64,000 nt of DNA from Legionella lansingensis. GTDB lineage: Bacteria; Pseudomonadota; Gammaproteobacteria; Legionellales; Legionellaceae. The translations under genes were made by a program, and so were the position numbers. This document shows positions 59,383 to 64,000 of the stretch, piece by piece. The first letter of the stretch is position 1. Each line of letters opens with the position of its first letter. The DNA lies in contig NZ_LT906451.1 in assembly GCF_900187355.1 (NCBI RefSeq), positions 2,706,001 to 2,770,000 on the forward strand. The letters run 5' to 3'. Below the pieces are notes generated by a model. It saw only the letters and a program-made list of their open reading frames with translations. It was not told the DNA's origin and did not search any database.

Positions 59383-60582
59383 TTATTCAGGTAACAATGC
59401 CATCATCCTCCTGGCATTAGCATAAACCTTCTCGATATTACGTGCTTCTAATTTTTCAAAAACAATTTGTGGCATTATTCGTTGAATCAAATAATCATAA
59501 ATACTGTATTTAAAACCAAGCACCCACTCTTGCTTATGAATATTCTCTCCTGTTGTTTCCGCTAATTTAATACGCTGTCGCTCAATATAATGAGTAAGCA
59601 ATTCCAGGCTAAAATCCCGAGGGAGAACATAGGACAAAAATTCCACAACATCTCGTTGTGGCAGGTGAACAGTGGCAAGTTCCCAATCGTAAACATAAAT
59701 TTGTTTCTCACCATCAGTTAAATTGATGCCAACATTTTTAGGGACACAATCATTATGAACTAATGTTTTTTTCATGGCGTCAATTTGACCACGCCATGTC
59801 GTTAGATCAATTAGTAGCTCATGATGTAAATCATAGTCAGAGGCCTGCATAAATGGCGGTTTTGCCTGTTCTACAGCCGCAAGTAGTGCGAGCCAATAAG
59901 GCATAAATTGTTGCATCTTATTTAGATCCAATACATTTTCAAAGCCAGGTATCTTCGCTACTTCTTTTTCTCTCCCATACCAAACGGCATGTAACTGGCT
60001 GATTGCATCAATGAATCCATCGATTGCAATTTGATCCCATTTCTCAAAATTAAACAGATCTAAAGATAAATACTCTTCTTTAAGATATTGCAGAATAAGA
60101 ACACAAACACGCCCATCTTCGCTTAAATAAGTACCATAGGAGCTTGGCAAATATTGCTGAAATGCAGCATGGTCTTTTTGCATCTCATAAATCATTATTT
60201 CTTTGCGATTGACGTTTTCAAATTCCAATTGAGAAAGATAGCTAATTAAAGGTTGCCTGGTTTTAATTCCACATGTTTCGAATGCCCCTGTAATTATTTG
60301 CAAATAATTTTGCTCGCTAATCTTCGATTTTGCGATAACCACCACATGTTTAATTTCCCCATTTTTTAGAAAGGAAAGATTATACCGCTGCACACCAATT
60401 GGATGATCACCGCTCTTCGGATTTTTAATTTCATGGGCCATGCTTTCACTGGCCGAGGGAGCATACTCAGCAATATCCACGATTAGGTGAGGATCATCAA
60501 ACTGCTTTTGTAGGCAACATTGAAAAAAATATTCAGTAAAAACAAGCCCATAATCGGTTTTATTAACAAAATTTTTCTTCAT
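59383..60582 (-). CDS. Aminoglycoside/choline-kinase-type phosphotransferase
   Basis: 399-residue protein of the protein-kinase-like APH family. The catalytic loop is HNDCVPKN near residue 275, the metal-binding DWE follows in IYVYDWELATVHLPQRDVVEF, and a kinase-like N-lobe precedes. The substrate cannot be told; such proteins phosphorylate small molecules including antibiotics, choline or homoserine. Its 3' end is partly repeated at 61508-61580, indicating a past duplication. Confidence 0.82.
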   Translation of the reverse strand: MKKNFVNKTDYGLVFTEYFFQCCLQKQFDDPHLIVDIAEYAPSASESMAHEIKNPKSGDHPIGVQRYNLSFLKNGEIKHVVVIAKSKISEQNYLQIITGAFETCGIKTRQPLISYLSQLEFENVNRKEIMIYEMQKDHAAFQQYLPSSYGTYLSEDGRVCVLILQYLKEEYLSLDLFNFEKWDQIAIDGFIDAISQLHAVWYGREKEVAKIPGFENVLDLNKMQQFMPYWLALLAAVEQAKPPFMQASDYDLHHELLIDLTTWRGQIDAMKKTLVHNDCVPKNVGINLTDGEKQIYVYDWELATVHLPQRDVVEFLSYVLPRDFSLELLTHYIERQRIKLAETTGENIHKQEWVLGFKYSIYDYLIQRIMPQIVFEKLEARNIEKVYANARRMMALLPE

Positions 60583-60750
60583 ATCAATCTTCTTGATGGT
60601 TTGGCTTGACTAAACTCTTAGCACCCAAATGAGTGAAAGAGAAGCTCAACACAAAATTAGTTTAGACCATTTCTATGATCTGCAACGAGGGATCGCGGTA
60701 TCCGGTTGTTCAGAGTAATGGAGGATTTCTCAGACTTTGTCTAATCCGAG

Positions 60751-61500
60751 CTACGGCTTATCAAAGGCGGACAATATTTGAGCATAGATGTTTAACGTTC
60801 TCTCATCAGGAGAACAATAAACACGCTTGCTATGCGAGATTTTTGCATCCGCGAGAAATTTGGCAAAATAAATTCCCGTAGGTAAAGGCTCGATGATTGG
60901 AACATGAATGCCTTTACACTGTAAACCTGCACTAATCTCATCGCGATAAGCAATAAGACGCCCTGATCCAAAAATTAGAGTATCTGCATGTTTTTTAGTG
61001 ACCGCCTCATAACATTGCTCCATGAGAGAATGAATGGTTTTTTTAGACCTGTAATCTGCGTGTGGATCTAACTGTACACCTTGTACACACGCTCGATCAG
61101 AAAAGCCATACTTCCTGATTAAATGTTCTTGAATAGGTGTCAATTCTTCCGTTGTGTTAATTACAGCAAATTTATTCCCCATCATAGCTGCCACATGCAT
61201 TGTCACCTCAGGCAAGCTGACCACCGGAACAGAAACAGCTTCTCGTAATGCACGCATACCAATCTCTGCCATGAGGTCGATAACTATCGCATCGACTCCC
61301 TCTTCTTCTGCAATCATAGCTTGTTTGATTACCCCTGGAGTAAGCAATGCCATATCCAATTCATGACGCACAGCATCCACTGCAATGTTCACATAACTAA
61401 TACTTAGCTCTAGTTCAGGACTAATGTAGGGCTTTAACATCTTCATGTTTAAAGCTTTAGTGTTATACCCTGGTAAAATAACGCGTACATGAGTCACCAT
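60751..61500 (-). CDS. Asp/Glu/hydantoin racemase-fold protein lacking both catalytic cysteines
   Basis: 249 residues with the family start VRVILPGYNTKALNMKMLKP and the repeated alpha/beta pattern of Asp/Glu racemases. In the family one catalytic Cys follows VVIDC and the other lies in LGC; here these are IVIDLMAEIG (Leu76) and LIFGSGR (Ser179). A two-base racemisation is therefore unlikely as usually drawn. It is divergent from the 5-oxoprolinase/hydantoinase gene (86 bases apart), so action on hydantoin- or oxoproline-like compounds is suggested by context. Confidence 0.75.
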   Translation of the reverse strand: MVTHVRVILPGYNTKALNMKMLKPYISPELELSISYVNIAVDAVRHELDMALLTPGVIKQAMIAEEEGVDAIVIDLMAEIGMRALREAVSVPVVSLPEVTMHVAAMMGNKFAVINTTEELTPIQEHLIRKYGFSDRACVQGVQLDPHADYRSKKTIHSLMEQCYEAVTKKHADTLIFGSGRLIAYRDEISAGLQCKGIHVPIIEPLPTGIYFAKFLADAKISHSKRVYCSPDERTLNIYAQILSAFDKP

Positions 61501-61505
61501 TCCCT

Positions 61506-61580
61506 CCTTTATTCGGGTAGCAATGCCATCATCCTCCTGACATTATCCGTTGCATCAAATAATCATATATACTGTATAAA
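61506..61580 (-). pseudogene. Remnant of a duplicated phosphotransferase 3' end
   Basis: The plus-strand text CTTTATTCGGGTAGCAATGC, then CATCATCCTCCTGACATTA and ATCAAATAATCATA-ATACTGTAT matches the 3' part of the phosphotransferase gene (59389-59511). Relative to that gene it lacks the segment between two GGCATTA repeats, so it looks like a copy that lost the sequence between direct repeats. No ORF remains. Confidence 0.75.
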
Positions 61581-61585
61581 CTAAC

Positions 61586-64000
61586 ATGGATTGTCTGAAA
61601 ATGCCGAAATCAAAATGGGAATTTTGGATTGACCGCGGAGGCACTTTTACCGATATTGTCGCACGCTCCCCCCAAGGAAAGATCATCAGTCATAAATTAT
61701 TATCCGAACATCCAGAGCGCTACGACGATCCTATTATTCAAGGTATTCGAGATGTTCTGAATCTCAACACCAATGAGCCAATCTCAGGAAAAGAGATCGC
61801 GATGATCAAGATCGGAACAACCTTGGCGACTAACACTTTATTAGAACGGAAAGGAGAAAAAGTGGTATTGGCCATTACCCAGGGATTTGGTGATGCTCTG
61901 CGCATTGGTTACCAAAATCGTCCTGATCTTTTTGCTTTGAATATTGTGTTACCTCCTTTGCTTTATGACAAAGTCATAGAAATTGAAGAACGTGTAGGAG
62001 CTCATGGCGAGATTTTAAAGCGCTTGGATGGGCAAAAAACAACACAGGCATTGCAAGTTGCTTATCAAAAGGGCTATCGAGCTATCGCCATTGTTCTTAT
62101 GCATGGATATCGCTATCACCATCATGAAAAGCAGCTAAGAAAAATAGCTAAGCAAATCGGTTTCCAGCAAATTTCTGTCAGTCATGAAGTAGCTCCCGTG
62201 ATGAAACTCGTTGGCCGTGGTGATACCACTGTTGTTGATGCCTATCTCTCGCCGGTCTTGCAACGTTATATCCAATCATTGCAAAAAACGCTAAAACATC
62301 TCCCCTTATTATTCATGCAATCAAACGGGGGTCTTGCTGAAGCCCGATTTTTTAGAGGGAAAGAAAGTATTTTCTCAGGACCAGCTGCTGGCGTGATCGG
62401 CATGGTTAAAACAAGCCAACTTGCCGGATTTAAGAAGGTCATTGGCTTTGATATGGGAGGCACATCGACAGATGTTTCTCATTTTGCTGGAGAGTATGAG
62501 CGCAGTTACATTAGCGAATTTGCTGGCGTTCGGCTACAAACCCCTATGATGTTGATACATACTATTGCTGCAGGTGGCGGTTCCATCCTCCATTTTGATG
62601 GTAGTCGCTATATTGTTGGTCCAGACTCAGCGGGTGCAAATCCTGGTCCCAGCTGCTATGGTCGAGACGGCCCACTGACCATTACTGACTGTAATGTAAT
62701 AGTCGGTAAAATCCAAGCGGATTTTTTCCCCCAGGTGTTCGGCCCTCAAGGCGGTAAAGCCATCGATGTAGCCATCGTTCGTAAGAAATTTGCACAATTA
62801 ACCGCCGAAATCAACCAGGCAACTGGAGGACAGCAAACACCAGAGCAAGTAGCTGAAGGTTACCTCCATATTGCTGTTGAAAACATGGCAAACGCTATCA
62901 GACGAATTTCCGTGCAGCGTGGTTATGATGTCAGCCAATATTTGTTAAATTGTTTTGGGGCTGCCGCAGGTCAACATGCTTGCCTGGTTGCTGACAGGTT
63001 AGGGATAAAACGTATTTTGATTCATCCTCTAGCCGGTGTTCTATCCGCCTATGGTGTAGGTTTAGCTGAGCTCAGAATCCTAAAAGAATGCCCTATTGAA
63101 CAACCACTCAAACAAGCCATGGAAGCAGTGCTAAAGCTTAAATTAACAGAGCTAGAAGAGCAAAATCAAAACGCATTGCAAGCACAAGGGATGCAAACCG
63201 ACACAATGATCCACACCCGACGCATTCATCTTCGCTATGATGGCTCTGATACGATGCTAACGGTGGAATTTAGTGCGATTGCTTCGATGCGCAAAGCCTT
63301 TGCTTTAGAGCACCGCAGGCAATTTGGTTTTGCTTCTGCACAAAAAAGCTTAATCATTGAAGCTGTTTCAGTGGAGACAGTCCTTGCAACGCAAATGATT
63401 GTAGAAAAGGATTGTGATCTGGTTCACCGCCCTCAAAAAGAAATACCAGTCAGTAAGGTAGTATCACTGTTCAGCCATAGTCGCACCCATCAAGCACCCA
63501 TCTACCATCGTCAGGATTTACAACCAGGCGATTGTATTCAGGGCTGTGCTATCATCTGTGAAAACAATGCCACAACGATCATTGAACCCGGATGGCAAGC
63601 TCATGTCACGGAAAAAAATCACCTTCTATTAACGCGTTATCAACCTCTACCCAAACAAAAGATAACAAGAACCAGCGTTGATCCTGTCTTGCTCGAGGTT
63701 TTTAATAATCGTTTTATGAATATTGCCGAGCAAATGGGTGAAGTCTTACGGAATACAGCAAGTTCCGTCAATATTAAGGAGCGTCTGGATTTTTCCTGTG
63801 CGATTTTTGACAGCCAGGGAGAGCTGGTGGCCAACGCACCTCATATTCCGGTCCATCTTGGCTCCATGAGTGAGAGTGTTAAAAGTATCCTTAACGCAAC
63901 TACTCGCTTATTGCCGACTTCCCGCGGCTTGACCACGGGATCCAGCGAACTTGCCAGATCCATTGATCCCGCGGTCAAGCCGCGGGAAGTCGGCGATATA
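61586..64000 (+). CDS. 5-oxoprolinase / hydantoinase HyuA-HyuB fusion, 3' end outside window
   Basis: Open from ATG 61586 (or 61601) to the window edge, at least 805 codons. The HyuA half has [14 protein letters not shown] near the N-terminus, [16 protein letters not shown] and the actin-fold ATP motif [14 protein letters not shown]. The HyuB half begins around residue 690 ([20 protein letters not shown], then [20 protein letters not shown]). The family hydrolyses 5-oxoproline or hydantoins with ATP. After [14 protein letters not shown], where PGDVY-type sequence is expected, a family A palindrome is inserted in frame. The neighbouring racemase-fold gene supports a hydantoin/oxoproline role. 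No Shine-Dalgarno is visible. Confidence 0.88.
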   Translation, partial: MDCLKMPKSKWEFWIDRGGTFTDIVARSPQGKIISHKLLSEHPERYDDPIIQGIRDVLNLNTNEPISGKEIAMIKIGTTLATNTLLERKGEKVVLAITQGFGDALRIGYQNRPDLFALNIVLPPLLYDKVIEIEERVGAHGEILKRLDGQKTTQALQVAYQKGYRAIAIVLMHGYRYHHHEKQLRKIAKQIGFQQISVSHEVAPVMKLVGRGDTTVVDAYLSPVLQRYIQSLQKTLKHLPLLFMQSNGGLAEARFFRGKESIFSGPAAGVIGMVKTSQLAGFKKVIGFDMGGTSTDVSHFAGEYERSYISEFAGVRLQTPMMLIHTIAAGGGSILHFDGSRYIVGPDSAGANPGPSCYGRDGPLTITDCNVIVGKIQADFFPQVFGPQGGKAIDVAIVRKKFAQLTAEINQATGGQQTPEQVAEGYLHIAVENMANAIRRISVQRGYDVSQYLLNCFGAAAGQHACLVADRLGIKRILIHPLAGVLSAYGVGLAELRILKECPIEQPLKQAMEAVLKLKLTELEEQNQNALQAQGMQTDTMIHTRRIHLRYDGSDTMLTVEFSAIASMRKAFALEHRRQFGFASAQKSLIIEAVSVETVLATQMIVEKDCDLVHRPQKEIPVSKVVSLFSHSRTHQAPIYHRQDLQPGDCIQGCAIICENNATTIIEPGWQAHVTEKNHLLLTRYQPLPKQKITRTSVDPVLLEVFNNRFMNIAEQMGEVLRNTASSVNIKERLDFSCAIFDSQGELVANAPHIPVHLGSMSESVKSILNATTRLLPTSRGLTTGSSELARSIDPAVKPREVGDI
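63909..63998 (+). repeat. Family A palindromic element in frame inside the 5-oxoprolinase gene
   Basis: Near-perfect palindrome: TATTGCCGACTTCCCGCGG at the left, and CCGCGGGAAGTCGGCGATA at the right. The 78-bp core is 63915-63992. It is translated [20 protein letters not shown], almost identical to the peptide from the lbtC copy, in the same frame, with no stop codon. The element sits at the HyuB start region. Confidence 0.9.

Overview
The window reads as chromosomal DNA of a Legionella species or close relative (Legionellales, Gammaproteobacteria). The support is AT-rich sequence with dense gene packing, a three-gene siderophore locus matching the legiobactin genes lbtA-lbtB-lbtC under a Fur box, and a large coiled-coil gene between tpiA and glmM, where L. 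pneumophila carries the Dot/Icm effector LepA. Several Legionella-style membrane/coiled-coil proteins of unknown function and many small palindromic repeats add to this. The species cannot be fixed from the sequence alone.

Layout. 1-5945 (minus strand): translation/transcription cluster rimP-nusA-infB-rbfA-truB. 6209-6285: initiator tRNA with its own consensus promoter and terminator. 6482-21156 (minus): complete 14-subunit respiratory complex I operon nuoA-N, preceded by tRNA-Leu(GAG), secG and tpiA. 22514-24913 (plus): large coiled-coil protein, probable effector. 24952-30053 (minus): glmM, folP, ftsH, rlmE. 30149-32016: yhbY, a LysR regulator and a DUF3592-like membrane protein. 32142-36386: legiobactin operon. 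36465-37723: pgsA-hda. 37894-45991: mixed accessory block with two membrane/coiled-coil proteins, a POT transporter, a patatin, aroE, a secreted 2H phosphoesterase-like protein and a phasin. 46416-47930: SulP transporter flanked by 63-bp direct repeats. 48082-51992: DUF1398 protein, AraC regulator and pepN. 52189-56990: the conserved stress trio prkA-yeaH-spoVR. 57071-58637: a frameshifted insertion sequence. 58913-64000: accessory block with an orphan ORF, a phosphotransferase, a racemase-fold protein lacking both catalytic cysteines, and a fused 5-oxoprolinase/hydantoinase running off the window.

The most striking signal is a set of palindromic repeat elements. Family A is 78 bp (26 codons) and is built around GCTTGACC...GGTCAAGC arms. 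One copy lies in frame in the N-terminus of the LbtC-like transporter and another lies in frame inside the 5-oxoprolinase gene, both read in the same frame and giving nearly the same peptide. A third full copy and a 31-bp miniature, each followed by a T-run, sit where terminators are expected after hda and nuoN. Family B elements are 144 bp with a 48-48-48 plan: the two arms are complementary within each copy but unrelated between copies, while the central 48 bp is conserved. One lies in frame at the signal-peptide junction of a secreted protein, one between nuoD and nuoE, and an arm-only miniature supplies the stop codons of two convergent genes. A third repeat type is translated as a C-terminal tail on YhbY. 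Element lengths divisible by three, and reuse as either peptide or terminator, resemble Rickettsia palindromic elements.
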